Part shown: positions 25,710 through 34,883 of the stretch, piece by piece
Layout of the letters: every line of letters starts with the position of its first letter
Numbering within the stretch: the stretch's first letter is position 1
NCBI RefSeq assembly: GCF_900188455.1
Contig: NZ_FZOL01000009.1
Location: 176,514 to 240,513, forward strand
Direction of reading: 5' to 3'
Source of the DNA: Pseudomonas japonica
GTDB lineage: Bacteria > Pseudomonadota > Gammaproteobacteria > Pseudomonadales > Pseudomonadaceae
Length of the DNA stretch: 64,000 nt
Made by a program: the position numbers and the translations under genes
The notes under the pieces: model-generated
The model's database searches: none
What the model saw: only the letters and a program-made list of their open reading frames with translations
What the model was told of the DNA's origin: nothing

Positions 25710-27497
25710 ATGCCACACGAAGGCAGCCTTCTGCAAACCGCGGTGATCTTTCTGCTGGCCGCCGTCATCTGCGTCCCCCTGGCCAAGCGCCTGCAACTCG
25801 GTGCCGTGCTCGGCTACCTGCTCGCTGGCGTGGTCATCGGCCCACAGGCCCTGGGACTGATCCGCGATACCCAGAGCGTCGCGCACATTTCCGAACTGGG
25901 CGTGGTCCTGCTGCTGTTCATCATCGGCCTGGAACTGTCGCCACGGCGCCTGTGGCTGATGCGCAAATCGGTGTTCGGCGTCGGCCTGGCCCAGGTCCTG
26001 CTGACGGGCGCGGTGATCGGCGGCATCGCCCTGCTCGGCTTCGCTCAATCGCTGCCGGCGGCGATCGTCCTCGGTCTCGGCCTGGCCTTGTCATCCACCG
26101 CGTTCGGCCTGCAGAGCCTGGCCGAAAACAAGCAGCTCAACGCCCCCCACGGGCGCCTGGCCTTCGCCATCCTGCTGTTCCAGGACATCGCCGCGATCCC
26201 GCTGATCGCCCTGGTCCCGCTGCTCGCCGCCACGGGCCCGGACACCAGCCACGGCGACAGCCTGGGCCATGGCCTGCGGGTCTTCGCCAGCATCGCCATG
26301 GTCATCGTCGGCGGGCGCTACCTGCTGCGTCCGCTGTTTCGCACCGTGGCCCGCAGCGGCCTGCCGGAAGTCTCCACCGCCACCGCGCTGCTGGTGGTGA
26401 TCGGTACCGCCTGGCTGATGGAACAGGCCGGGATCTCCATGGCCCTCGGCGCCTTCCTCGCCGGTCTGCTGCTGGCGGACTCGGAATACCGCCACGAACT
26501 GGAATCACAGATCGAACCCTTCAAGGGCCTGCTCCTGGGCCTGTTCTTCATCAGCGTGGGCATGGGCGCCAACCTGCGCCTGCTGCTGGACATGCCGCTG
26601 CTGCTGATCAGCCTGACCCTGTTGCTGGTCGCGGTGAAACTGGTGCTGCTGATGCTGGTCGGGCGCTTCGCCGGTGGCCTGAACACGCTCAACGCCCTGC
26701 GTCTTGGCGTGGTGCTGGCCGCTGGTGGCGAGTTCGCCTTCGTGGTGTTCAAGCTGGGCCGCGACCAGGGTCTGTTCGATGCGCAGACCTACGACCTGCT
26801 GCTGATGACCATCACCCTGTCCATGGCCATCACCCCGCTCCTGCTGTTGGGCTGCGCGCGACTGGTCAAGCGTCCGCCGGCGCCCCGCGAAGTGCCCGAG
26901 CAGTACAAGGCCATCGCCGGCGATGCGCCGCGGGTGGTGATCGTCGGCATGGGCCGCATGGGCCAGATCGTCGCGCGCATCCTGCGGGCGCAGCGGATAC
27001 CGTTCATCGCCCTGGACACCTCGGTGGATGCCATCGAGATGACCCGTCTGTTCGAAGAGGCGCCAGTGTTCTACGGCGATCCGCAGCGTGCCGAAGTGCT
27101 GCACGCGGCCAAGGTCGGCGAGGCCGAGTATCTGGTCATCACCACCGACGATCCGGAGGCGACCACCCGCACCGCCGAGCAGGTCAAGCGGCTGTATCCG
27201 CACCTGAAGGTGCTGGCCCGGGCGCGCAACCGCCAGCATGTGCACAAGCTGGTGGACGTGGGTGCCGAGCCGATTCGCGAGACCTTCCACTCCAGTCTGG
27301 AGATGAGCCGGATGGCATTGGTCGGGCTGGGCTTGAGCGAGCAGCAGGCGGACGAGCGGATTCGACGCTTTACCCGGCATGACGAGGAGGTACTGGCGGC
27401 CCAGGGTCGGGTCCGGGATGACAAGGCCAAGGTGATGCAGACGGCCAAGGAAGCGCGGGTGGAGCTGCAACGCCTGTTCGAGTCGGATACGCCGTGA
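25710..27497 (+). CDS. CPA2-family monovalent cation:proton antiporter with RCK domain (KefB/C-like)
   Basis: A 595-residue transporter. Residues 1-390 hold about 12-13 membrane helices with GYLLAGVVIGPQALGLI and the family segments GVVLLLFIIGLELSP and GLALSSTAFGLQSL. The cytoplasmic RCK_N domain begins near 408 with VVIVGMGRMGQIVARIL (nucleotide-binding GxGxxG). It most resembles KefB/KefC-type potassium efflux or related K+/H+ and Na+/H+ exchangers. No KefF/KefG ancillary gene is adjacent. Start 25710 is chosen because GGAG lies eight bases upstream; an in-frame ATG at 25653 falls in poorly conserved sequence. Confidence 0.9.
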   Translation: MPHEGSLLQTAVIFLLAAVICVPLAKRLQLGAVLGYLLAGVVIGPQALGLIRDTQSVAHISELGVVLLLFIIGLELSPRRLWLMRKSVFGVGLAQVLLTGAVIGGIALLGFAQSLPAAIVLGLGLALSSTAFGLQSLAENKQLNAPHGRLAFAILLFQDIAAIPLIALVPLLAATGPDTSHGDSLGHGLRVFASIAMVIVGGRYLLRPLFRTVARSGLPEVSTATALLVVIGTAWLMEQAGISMALGAFLAGLLLADSEYRHELESQIEPFKGLLLGLFFISVGMGANLRLLLDMPLLLISLTLLLVAVKLVLLMLVGRFAGGLNTLNALRLGVVLAAGGEFAFVVFKLGRDQGLFDAQTYDLLLMTITLSMAITPLLLLGCARLVKRPPAPREVPEQYKAIAGDAPRVVIVGMGRMGQIVARILRAQRIPFIALDTSVDAIEMTRLFEEAPVFYGDPQRAEVLHAAKVGEAEYLVITTDDPEATTRTAEQVKRLYPHLKVLARARNRQHVHKLVDVGAEPIRETFHSSLEMSRMALVGLGLSEQQADERIRRFTRHDEEVLAAQGRVRDDKAKVMQTAKEARVELQRLFESDTP

Positions 27498-27548
27498 TGC
27501 ATATCCGCGCTGGCTGCGTCGGCCATCGAGAAATATCCTACAAGACCT

Positions 27549-28007
27549 TTGGAAAATGATGCTGCCCATACCGTGCTGAGCTACTGGGGTCTGTTTCTCG
27601 CCGCCTTCGGCGCCGCCACGCTGTTGCCGCTGCAATCGGAGGCCGTGCTGGTCGGCCTGCTGCTGCACGATCCCGCGGCGCTGGCCAGCCTGTTGCTGGT
27701 CGCGACCCTGGGCAATGTCCTGGGCTCGATCGTCAACTGGCTGCTCGGCCGGGCCATCGAGCGCTGGCGCGACAAGCGCTGGTTCCCGTTTTCCGCCGCG
27801 CAACTGGACAAGGCGCAGCAGCGCTATCGTCGCTACGGCCAGTGGTCGCTGCTGCTGAGCTGGATGCCGCTGATCGGCGACCCACTGACCCTGATCGCCG
27901 GCATCATGCGCGAGCCGTTCTGGCGATTCGTGGTGCTGGTCACGATCGCCAAGGGCACACGCTACCTGGTGCTGGCGCTGATCACCCTGGGCTGGTTCAG
28001 CCGCTGA
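27549..28007 (+). CDS. YqaA-family membrane protein
   Basis: A membrane protein of up to 152 residues in the YqaA branch of the DedA/SNARE-associated family. The helices and the conserved FGAATLLPLQSEAVLV, TLGNVLGSIVNWLLGR and SWMPLIGDPLTLIAGIMR are visible. The start is uncertain: the frame has no ATG; TTG at 27549 or GTG at 27573 must be used. Such proteins probably act in lipid or undecaprenyl-phosphate flipping, by analogy with DedA. It overlaps the end of the convergent DinB-like gene by 11 bases. Confidence 0.82.
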   Translation: MENDAAHTVLSYWGLFLAAFGAATLLPLQSEAVLVGLLLHDPAALASLLLVATLGNVLGSIVNWLLGRAIERWRDKRWFPFSAAQLDKAQQRYRRYGQWSLLLSWMPLIGDPLTLIAGIMREPFWRFVVLVTIAKGTRYLVLALITLGWFSR

Positions 28008-28599
28008 CTTTCCAGATCATCTCCTCGGTCCAGCCCAGCTCGGCGAAATCCTGGGCGCGCAGATGGGCTTCTTCCTCGCAGAAGAACTCGTCCAGTTGCG
28101 GCGGACGCACATCGGTCTCCGCGAGCATGGCGTGAACCTGGCCACGGTGGTGGATCTGATGCTCGAACAGATGCGCCAGCAGGCGCAGGCGCTGATCGCG
28201 CTGAACCCGTACGGGGACCCGTTCGGGGCGCACGATGCTCACATAGCGCTGCAACTGGTCATCGCGCAACTGGCTGCAATAGGCGATCAGGCGGCGGTCG
28301 CTCTGGGCCTGTTCGCGCTGCAACTGCTCGGCGTTGTCGAAAGGCTCCTGCGGCTCGAAGAAGCGCCCGGCCTCTTCGTCCGCGGGCTCGCCGCGCAGCT
28401 CGCACTCCAGCGCCTGCAGGTAGAACCAGTCGACCGTGAGCAGGTGGTTGAGAGTGGCCTTGATCGACGGGAAGAAACTGCAGCGCGGCGCGACGAACTC
28501 GTCGCGGCTCAGTTGACGACAGGCCTTGTACAGGCGGTGGTTGGCCCAGGCATTGTTGTAGGCCAGGGTCAGCAGGTGGTGCGAGAGTGGCTGGCTCAT
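27997..28599 (-). CDS. DinB-family four-helix protein
   Basis: A 200-residue protein of the DinB/YfiT-like metal-binding helical-bundle family (not polymerase IV). The three metal-ligand histidines are probably in TLNHLLTVDW and LFEHQIHHRGQVHAML. Related proteins include thiol transferases dependent on bacillithiol, mycothiol or glutathione, but the function here is unknown. It starts 10 bases downstream of the ZapE-like gene and is probably its operon partner. Confidence 0.85.
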   Translation of the reverse strand: MSQPLSHHLLTLAYNNAWANHRLYKACRQLSRDEFVAPRCSFFPSIKATLNHLLTVDWFYLQALECELRGEPADEEAGRFFEPQEPFDNAEQLQREQAQSDRRLIAYCSQLRDDQLQRYVSIVRPERVPVRVQRDQRLRLLAHLFEHQIHHRGQVHAMLAETDVRPPQLDEFFCEEEAHLRAQDFAELGWTEEMIWKVSG

Positions 28600-28609
28600 G
28601 TGCACGTCC

Positions 28610-29719
28610 TCAGCGGAAACGTTGCAATTGCATCTCCCGCAGACGGCTGAGTGTCCGTCGGAACGGGAACTCCAGATACCCTTGAGTGTAGAGCGCTTCC
28701 AGGGGAACCTCGGCCTCCAGATAGAGCGCCACGCGCTGGTCGTAGCACTCGTCGACCAGCGCGATGAAGCGGCGTACACCGTTGTCCCTGGGCGACAGTT
28801 GCGGCAATTCGCGATCGCCGGCCACCACCCGTTCGATGCCATCCTCGGTGCCGCGGGCGATCCGCCCCGGTTGCCGCGGTGCCCCCAGGGCCGGCACGGC
28901 GCTGAGCAGAATCGCCTCGAAACGCTCGCACAGGGCCATGAACTCCATGGCCGCCAGGGGTTGTTCGCACAGCTGCGAATAGTCGCACCAGAGCACCGTT
29001 TCGCTGCGCCGGATGACCTGCACGCTGCGGTAACCGACGGCCAGGTCGGCAGCGCTGCACGGCTGATCGCCGCTCAGCGTGTCGAACAGCGCCGCGAGGG
29101 CGCAGGGCTGACCCGCCTGGCGCAACCAGTAGCGCTGCTGACCAGCGCCGGGGTGCAGGCGATGGTCCTGCTCGCCGTGTACCGGCACCACCGCCATGGA
29201 CGCCTCGATGGCGGCGATGGCCGGAAGGAAGCGTTCGCGGTTGAAGCCATCGGCGTACAACTGCCGCGGCGGCTGGTTGGAGGTCGCGACCACCACTACA
29301 CCGGCTTCGAACAGCTCCTGGAACAGACGGCCAAGGATGATCGCGTCGCCGATATCGTTGACGAACAGCTCGTCGAAACACAGCACGCGGATCTCGTCGG
29401 CGAGCGACCGGGCCAGCGCCCGCAACGGGTCGGCGGTGCCGTTGAGCTGGAACAGGCGCTGGTGGGTCCAGCGCATGAAGTGGTGAAAATGCTGGCGCCG
29501 GGCGGGGATGCTCAGGCAGCGGTGGAACTGGTCCATCAGCCAGGTCTTGCCCCGGCCGACCGGGCCCCAGAGGTACACGCCCGACGCGGGTCTGCCGCTC
29601 TGCACGGCGTCGAAACAGGCCTGCAAGGCTTCGACAGCCGTTTCCTGGGCGGGATCGACGACGAAACCCCGTTCGCCGATGGCCTGCTGGTAGAGCGCCA
29701 GGGGGGTATCGCTGGACAT
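28610..29719 (-). CDS. AFG1/ZapE-family ATPase (paralogue)
   Basis: A 369-residue P-loop ATPase. Walker A is GPVGRGKTWL, Walker B is VLCFDELFVNDIGDA, and the ATSNQPP sensor motif is typical of the ZapE/AFG1 family. Length matches ZapE, which binds FtsZ and affects constriction. Several positions differ from the canonical pseudomonad ZapE I remember, and the partner is a DinB-like protein rather than a ribosomal or cytochrome gene, so it is probably a second copy. An 8-bp inverted repeat (29726-29733/29742-29749) sits just before the start and could influence translation. Confidence 0.85.
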   Translation of the reverse strand: MSSDTPLALYQQAIGERGFVVDPAQETAVEALQACFDAVQSGRPASGVYLWGPVGRGKTWLMDQFHRCLSIPARRQHFHHFMRWTHQRLFQLNGTADPLRALARSLADEIRVLCFDELFVNDIGDAIILGRLFQELFEAGVVVVATSNQPPRQLYADGFNRERFLPAIAAIEASMAVVPVHGEQDHRLHPGAGQQRYWLRQAGQPCALAALFDTLSGDQPCSAADLAVGYRSVQVIRRSETVLWCDYSQLCEQPLAAMEFMALCERFEAILLSAVPALGAPRQPGRIARGTEDGIERVVAGDRELPQLSPRDNGVRRFIALVDECYDQRVALYLEAEVPLEALYTQGYLEFPFRRTLSRLREMQLQRFR

Positions 29720-29813
29720 GAAGGGCCCTGTGGGAAAAAGGCCACAGGGTACCCCAGGAATGCCTTGCTTTGTGTAAGGATTTTGGCGGAATGCTGCGCG
29801 GCAGCCCCGATAA

Positions 29814-30962
29814 CTACTCGGCCAAGCCGACCTTGAGCAACTGCCCATCCTCGTCGTCGGTCAACAGGTAGAGAAACCCGTCCGGCCCCACCCGCACATC
29901 GCGGACACGGGCATTCAACTGGCCGAGCATGCGCTCTTCATGGACGATCCTGTCGCCGTTCAGTTCCAGGCGAATCACTTCCTGCGCCGCCAGCGCGCCG
30001 ATGAACAGATTGTGCTCCCACGGTTTGAAGCGCCCGCCGTCGTAGAACGCCATGCCACTGATCGCCGGAGACTTCTCCCAGACATGATGCGGCGCCACGC
30101 TGCCCTGCACCTCCTTGCCCCGCGCTTCGGGAATCGGCGTCAGCGAGTAGTTGATGCCATGGGTCGCCAGTGGCCAGCCGTAGTTCTTTCCGGGCTTGGG
30201 GATATTGATCTCGTCGCCGCCGCGCGGACCATGCTCATGGGTCCACAACTGCCCGGTCCAGGGATTGAGCGCCGCGCCCTGCTGGTTGCGGTGGCCGTAG
30301 GACCAGATCGCCGGCTGCACGTTCTTCTGCCCGACGAAGGGGTTGTCCTTGGGAATCTCGCCGTCTGGAAGGATGCGCACCACCTTGCCCTGCAACTTGT
30401 CGAGGTCCTGGGCGGTCGGGCGCTGGTTGTTCTCGCCAAGGGCGATGAACAGGTAGCCGTCGCGGTCGAACACCAGGCGCGAACCGAAGTGGTTGCCCGT
30501 GGACAGCTTCGGTTCCTGGCGGAAGATCACATTGAAGTCTTCCAGCTTGCTCAGGTCGTTGGACAGCCGCCCACGCCCCACCGCGGTACCAGCCTTGTCA
30601 CCCTCGCCATCACCCTCGGCGAAGGACAGGTAGACCAGGCGATCCTGCTTGAACGTCGGCGACAGCACCACGTCGAGCAGACCTCCCTGCCCCTTGGCCC
30701 AGACTTCCGGCACGCCGCTGAGCGGTGCGCCGACCCGGCCTTCGGCACCGATCACCCGCAGGTTGCCCTGGCGCTCGGTGACCAGGATGCCCTGCTCGTC
30801 CGGCAGGAAGGCCAGGGCCCAGGGATGTTTCAGGCCGTCGGCCAGGGTCGCGACCTTGAGCGTGCCTTCCTCGCTGGGGAAGGTCCGTTCAGGCGCGGCA
30901 TGAGCAATCAGCGGCAGGAGTGCGGCGGTACCGAGGGCGAGTAGCCAGGTGCGTGGAGTCAT
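29814..30962 (-). CDS. PQQ-dependent soluble aldose sugar dehydrogenase (YliI/Asd type)
   Basis: A 382-residue periplasmic beta-propeller. A signal peptide (residues 1-22, LALGTAALLPLIAHAA) is followed by the glucose/sorbosone dehydrogenase domain: LKHPWALAFLPDEQGILVTER at its start and EHGPRGGDEINIPKPGKNYG with SYGHRNQQG as conserved active-site loops. It oxidises aldoses with PQQ. The ATG at 30962 follows AAGGA by seven bases. The small exported protein gene 23 bases upstream is probably co-transcribed. Confidence 0.88.
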   Translation of the reverse strand: MTPRTWLLALGTAALLPLIAHAAPERTFPSEEGTLKVATLADGLKHPWALAFLPDEQGILVTERQGNLRVIGAEGRVGAPLSGVPEVWAKGQGGLLDVVLSPTFKQDRLVYLSFAEGDGEGDKAGTAVGRGRLSNDLSKLEDFNVIFRQEPKLSTGNHFGSRLVFDRDGYLFIALGENNQRPTAQDLDKLQGKVVRILPDGEIPKDNPFVGQKNVQPAIWSYGHRNQQGAALNPWTGQLWTHEHGPRGGDEINIPKPGKNYGWPLATHGINYSLTPIPEARGKEVQGSVAPHHVWEKSPAISGMAFYDGGRFKPWEHNLFIGALAAQEVIRLELNGDRIVHEERMLGQLNARVRDVRVGPDGFLYLLTDDEDGQLLKVGLAE

Positions 30963-30985
30963 GCGGAGATCCTTTCTGCGGGCGA

Positions 30986-31288
30986 TCACGGTACGCGCCG
31001 TGAGTCGCGGGGTGGACGGATGGGTTCCAGGCGCGGCGTCTGCTGCTCACGCCGCAGGTTGTCACCGTTGCCGATGCCACGGTTTTCGAGGGTCGGCAGG
31101 CGCGGGTCGGGCTGCGTGGAAGGGCCGCGCACGGGTGGCGTGTCGGGCAGCGTGCCCTGCTGGCTGTTGGGATTGATCGCGCGGATCGGGCTGTTGCGCG
31201 GATTGTTCTGGTCCGCGGCAAAGACCGAGGTATCGCCGAACACGACAAGCAGAGCGCCGATCAGGATCGGCAGGATTCGATGCGACAT
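30986..31288 (-). CDS. Small exported Pro/Arg-rich protein of unknown function
   Basis: A 100-residue protein with a signal peptide (about residues 1-24, ILPILIGALLVVFGDTSVFA) followed by a low-complexity tail rich in Pro, Arg, Asn and Gln. The ribosome site GGAGG is five bases before the ATG. No family is recognised. It precedes the sugar dehydrogenase in a likely operon. Confidence 0.7.
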   Translation of the reverse strand: MSHRILPILIGALLVVFGDTSVFAADQNNPRNSPIRAINPNSQQGTLPDTPPVRGPSTQPDPRLPTLENRGIGNGDNLRREQQTPRLEPIRPPRDSRRVP

Positions 31289-31414
31289 GGTCACCTCCCG
31301 CGCAGTGGGCCTTTCCAAGGCTTGGATAGCCTAGGACGCGAGAGGTTCGGGCAGAAGGCGCCGGGCTCGGCGGAGGTGATTCAATTTGTTGCAAGGGAAG
31401 CCTTTGCCCGGGAG

Positions 31415-31448
31415 GCCATGGCGGGCCGTGAGGTCGGCCCGCCATGGC
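31415..31448. terminator. Hairpin downstream of the TonB receptor gene
   Basis: Perfect 13-bp stem (31415-31427 with 31436-31448) with an 8-base loop, 11 bases past the receptor stop codon. There is no U-tract on the minus strand, so termination strength is unclear. Confidence 0.5.
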
Positions 31449-31459
31449 TTGCGGGTGGA

Positions 31460-33901
31460 TCAATAGGCCAGCGACCAGGTCAGGGTGTAGGTGCGACCGC
31501 GCCCCTGGTAGTCGTACAGGTAGGCCGGACCGTAGGTCGGCGAGTAGAACAGCGTCGCGCGCTGGCCCCAGACGGTGCTGTACTGCTTGTCCAGCAGGTT
31601 CTGGATACCGGCGCTGAAGGTACCGAATCCGGTGTCCTGACTGCCCAGCAGGTCGAAGGTGGTGTAGCCGGAGATCTTGTGCTCGGCGTCGTCCTTCAGG
31701 CTGAAGGCCCGGTTGGCCTGCAGGCGTGCGCTGCGCCCCTCGGCCTTCCAGCCGACGAAGGCAGTGGACTTGGACAGCGAGGCGTAACGGGCGTCGCGCT
31801 TGATCCAGTCGCCCGCGCTGTCTTCTTCTTCCGAACGCACCAGGTGCAGGGTGCCGCCCGCCTCCCAGCCGTTCTGGAAATGCCGGGTCAGCGCACCTTC
31901 GAAGCCGAAGTCGCGGCTCTTCTTGTCTTCGACGTTGATGGTCAGGGTCGCCGAGTCGGTGGTGATGACCTTGTCCGACCAGATGTAGTACACCGCTGCC
32001 TGCGCGTCCCAATCCAGGTCCGCGTAGCGCCAGCCCGTCTCCACCTGGCGGCTCTTGATCCCGGCCAGCGGGTTGTCGTCGACGCTGAGGCCGGCCTTGC
32101 CGTAGTACTTGGCCGGATCCGGCAGGTCGAAGCCCTCGCCGTAGTTGGCCCAGACCTGGTGACCGTTCTTGAAGTCGTAGATGGCGCCGAGATTGTAGAG
32201 GTTGACCGCGTAGTCGTTGCTGCCGCCGGGAATGCCCTTGAAGTTGCCGACATCGACATCCATCTGCTGACGCCGGGCACCACCGGACAGGGTCAGGTTG
32301 TCGGTCAGGTGCCAGTCCAGCTGGGCGTAGGCGGACAAGCCATCGACACGGTAGCTGGGATAGCGCGGCGCCTTGCTCGCCGCCTCCAGGTCGAGGCCGC
32401 CGCTGCTCGACGAGGTGCGCGCATCGAAGGTGGTCTGCTCGGCGTTGAACCGCTCGCGGTCGAGGTCGACGCCGTAGGTCAGCTTGAGACCGTCCCACTG
32501 CCTGGCGAACAGTGCCTTGAGGCCGGAGACCTCGAAGTTCTGCTGCGACGCGGCGAAGTACACGCCCCTGGAACCCGTCGGCTTGCCGCTGTTGTAGTAG
32601 GGAAACGGATAGAAGTTGTTGTCTTCCTTGCGGTACGAGGCCTGCAGGTAGAAGTCCTGGCCAAGCACGTCGGCGTGGTGATAGTTGGCGTTGAGCAACA
32701 GGCGCCGGGTCCGCGGCTCCAGGTCGGTGGACAGGCCACTGCGCAGCTCGGCGTCTTCCAGGTCCGACGGCGCGTTGTAGTTCAGGTGCGGAAAGTAGAT
32801 GCCGGTGCTGCCGTGGTTGCCCGAGTCGTAGTACTGGGCCAGCAGGTCGAGGCTCTGCTCATCGTTGAACTGCATGCCCAGGCTGCCCATCACGTCGAGG
32901 GTGCGGTTGTACTGCAGGTCGGTCTGGGTGTTGTCGATGAAGATCTGCTTGCCGGCGCCGTCGTAGAAGGCTTCGTTCTGCTCGGCGGAGACCCCCAGGC
33001 GCGCATTGATGCGTTCGTTGCCGCCGCTGACCGACTGGGCGACACGGGTCGCCAGGTCGTCGCTGTTGTTGAAACCGCTGCTCGCGCCCAGTTGGGTTTC
33101 GAAACGCGCCGGGCCCGCTTCGCCCTTCTTCGTCACGATGTTGATGATGCCGCCGGTGGCGCCGCCGCCGTAAATGGCACTGGCCCCGGAGAGGATTTCG
33201 ACACGCTGCACATTGAACGGCGAGATGCTGTCGAACTGCCGCGACAGGCCGCGGGAGCTGTTCTGGCTGACCCCGTCGATCATCACCAGGACATTGCGTC
33301 CACGCATGTTCTGGCCATAGTTGGTGCGTCCTTCCGGGGCCAGGTCGAGGCCCGGAACCAGCTTGCCGATGGCTTCCTTGAGGCTCACGCCGTTGCTGAT
33401 CTGCTCTTTCAACTGTTCCTGGTCGACCACCCAGACGGTGCCGGGAATCTCGCTGATCGACGTGCTGGTACGCGAGGCGACGCTGACCTCGATGGGCTTG
33501 AGCGCGACGGCAGCCTGGGGCTCGCCCTTGCGCAGGATCACCGTGCGCGCATCGCTGAACTGCCAGCTCACACCGCTGCCGGCCAGCAGTAGCCGCAACG
33601 CCTGCTCGATGCTGTAGCTGCCGCGCAACCCCGGGCTGCTCAGGCCGGCCACGTCGCGGGTGGTGAACAGCAGGTGCAGGTCGGCCTGGTCGGCGAACTG
33701 GGTCAGGGTCTGGTCGAGACTCTGCGCCGGCAGGTCGAGACTGACCTGACGGGCCTGGGACGCGCTGATCTGCGCGGGGGTGGCGGCATCGCCGGCCTGG
33801 GCGACGACGACGCCGAGCAGGCTGGCAGCCACCGAGGAGGCCAGCAGGGCACGCTTGAAGGCGTGGGTGGAACGTGCTGAGGACGTGGACGGACCTTTCA
33901 C
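31460..33901 (-). CDS. TonB-dependent ferric-siderophore receptor with signalling domain
   Basis: An 813-residue outer-membrane receptor. After the signal peptide comes a secretin/TonB short N-terminal (STN) signalling domain (about residues 55-110, LDLPAQSLDQTLTQFADQA), then the plug (WVVDQEQLKEQISNGVSL, IYGGGATGGIINIVTK) and the 22-strand barrel ending in tyrosine (LTWSLAY). STN domains relay substrate binding to a FecR protein, and fecR and sigma genes lie just upstream, so this is a FecA/FpvA-type trans-envelope sensor. The GTG at 33901 is chosen because GGAAG is six bases before it; a longer GTG start at 33955 would run through the Fur-like site. Ligand not predictable. Confidence 0.92.
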   Translation of the reverse strand: MKGPSTSSARSTHAFKRALLASSVAASLLGVVVAQAGDAATPAQISASQARQVSLDLPAQSLDQTLTQFADQADLHLLFTTRDVAGLSSPGLRGSYSIEQALRLLLAGSGVSWQFSDARTVILRKGEPQAAVALKPIEVSVASRTSTSISEIPGTVWVVDQEQLKEQISNGVSLKEAIGKLVPGLDLAPEGRTNYGQNMRGRNVLVMIDGVSQNSSRGLSRQFDSISPFNVQRVEILSGASAIYGGGATGGIINIVTKKGEAGPARFETQLGASSGFNNSDDLATRVAQSVSGGNERINARLGVSAEQNEAFYDGAGKQIFIDNTQTDLQYNRTLDVMGSLGMQFNDEQSLDLLAQYYDSGNHGSTGIYFPHLNYNAPSDLEDAELRSGLSTDLEPRTRRLLLNANYHHADVLGQDFYLQASYRKEDNNFYPFPYYNSGKPTGSRGVYFAASQQNFEVSGLKALFARQWDGLKLTYGVDLDRERFNAEQTTFDARTSSSSGGLDLEAASKAPRYPSYRVDGLSAYAQLDWHLTDNLTLSGGARRQQMDVDVGNFKGIPGGSNDYAVNLYNLGAIYDFKNGHQVWANYGEGFDLPDPAKYYGKAGLSVDDNPLAGIKSRQVETGWRYADLDWDAQAAVYYIWSDKVITTDSATLTINVEDKKSRDFGFEGALTRHFQNGWEAGGTLHLVRSEEEDSAGDWIKRDARYASLSKSTAFVGWKAEGRSARLQANRAFSLKDDAEHKISGYTTFDLLGSQDTGFGTFSAGIQNLLDKQYSTVWGQRATLFYSPTYGPAYLYDYQGRGRTYTLTWSLAY

Positions 33902-33924
33902 TGTTTTCTTCCAGACAAATGACG

Positions 33925-33945
33925 TAAATGAGAATGGCTTGCTGA
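33925..33945. promoter_or_regulatory. Possible Fur-like site upstream of the TonB receptor
   Basis: TAAATGAGAATGGCTTGCTGA contains the AATGAGAAT half typical of Fur boxes, but the other half is weak. It lies 24 bases before the receptor start. Confidence 0.4.
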
Positions 33946-34001
33946 TCAGTCTCACTACGACGATTGGGCTGCGAAGAACTTGCAGTGACTTTTCAAAAAT
34001 T

Positions 34002-34018
34002 TTTCCGCCTGGCGGAAA
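34002..34018 (-). terminator. Terminator between fecR-like gene and receptor gene
   Basis: TTTCCGCC and GGCGGAAA form a palindrome that abuts the FecR stop codon, and the minus strand continues AATTTTTG. It could separate sigma/FecR transcripts from a receptor promoter. Confidence 0.6.
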
Positions 34019-34876
34019 TCAATACAGGACGGCCAGCCACGGCAGGTAGGTGACCTTCAGCGCATAGCGCTGTTCGAGGGTGCGCAGCAGGCCGTGGGGA
34101 TCGTTGAGGTCGAACACGCCGCTGACTTCCATCGCACCCAGCTGGCTGTCGGAAATCAGGATACGGCCATGCTGGTAGCGTTCCAGCTCGGCGATCACTT
34201 CCCGCAGCGGGCGACCATTGAAGATCAGCTTGCCGCGTTGCCAGGCGGTCTGCGCCAGGGCGTCGGGGCTGGCCTGGACCAGGCGCTCGCCAATCCGCGC
34301 TTCGCCCTGGGCCACCACCACCGCAGTGGTACCGCCCTCGCGGCGCACGCTGAACACCGCGCCACTGCCCTGTACCGCCTCGCCAGCGCTGTCGACCACG
34401 AAGGGTCGCGGGTCCGCCGCCGGCTCGAACAGGGCCTCGCCCTCACGCAGGGACACGCTGCGCCGCTCGCGGGTGTAGTTCACGGAAAACGCACTGGCAC
34501 TGTTGAGGGTGACCCGGGAACCGTCCTCCAGGGTCACGGTACGCCGCTCGCCGATACTGGTGTGGTAGTCGGCCAGCAGCCCCGGTGCCTGTTGCCAGCC
34601 GACGTAGCCGACCACGGCCAGCAGCAGCGCGGCGGCGATCGCCGAGCCCCACTGACGACGGCGTGGTGCGGGCGGCAGTTGCGCGGCGGCCTGGGTCTGG
34701 CCGATATCGCCCCACAGCGCCTCGGCCTCCTCGGCAGCGGCCAGGTGCTCCGCGCTCAGCCCGCGCCAGCGCTGGTAGCGGGCGCGATCGGCAGCACTGG
34801 CGTTGCCCGAATGCAGCAGGACCTGCCAGTCGATGGCAGCGTCGGACAGATCGGTGAAAGGCAGCGGTTCGGACAT
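34019..34876 (-). CDS. FecR-family sigma regulator
   Basis: A 285-residue inner-membrane regulator. An N-terminal cytoplasmic sigma-binding region with DUF4880-like DAAIDWQVLLHSGNAS, a single membrane helix (IAAALLLAVVGYVGW) and the periplasmic FecR domain (RRTVTLEDGSRVTLNSASAF) are present. It relays ligand occupancy of the TonB receptor to the ECF sigma factor. The ATG at 34876 follows the sigma stop by seven bases with GAAG upstream; another ATG at 34891 would overlap the sigma gene. Confidence 0.9.
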   Translation of the reverse strand: MSEPLPFTDLSDAAIDWQVLLHSGNASAADRARYQRWRGLSAEHLAAAEEAEALWGDIGQTQAAAQLPPAPRRRQWGSAIAAALLLAVVGYVGWQQAPGLLADYHTSIGERRTVTLEDGSRVTLNSASAFSVNYTRERRSVSLREGEALFEPAADPRPFVVDSAGEAVQGSGAVFSVRREGGTTAVVVAQGEARIGERLVQASPDALAQTAWQRGKLIFNGRPLREVIAELERYQHGRILISDSQLGAMEVSGVFDLNDPHGLLRTLEQRYALKVTYLPWLAVLY

Positions 34877-34883
34877 GCGGGCT

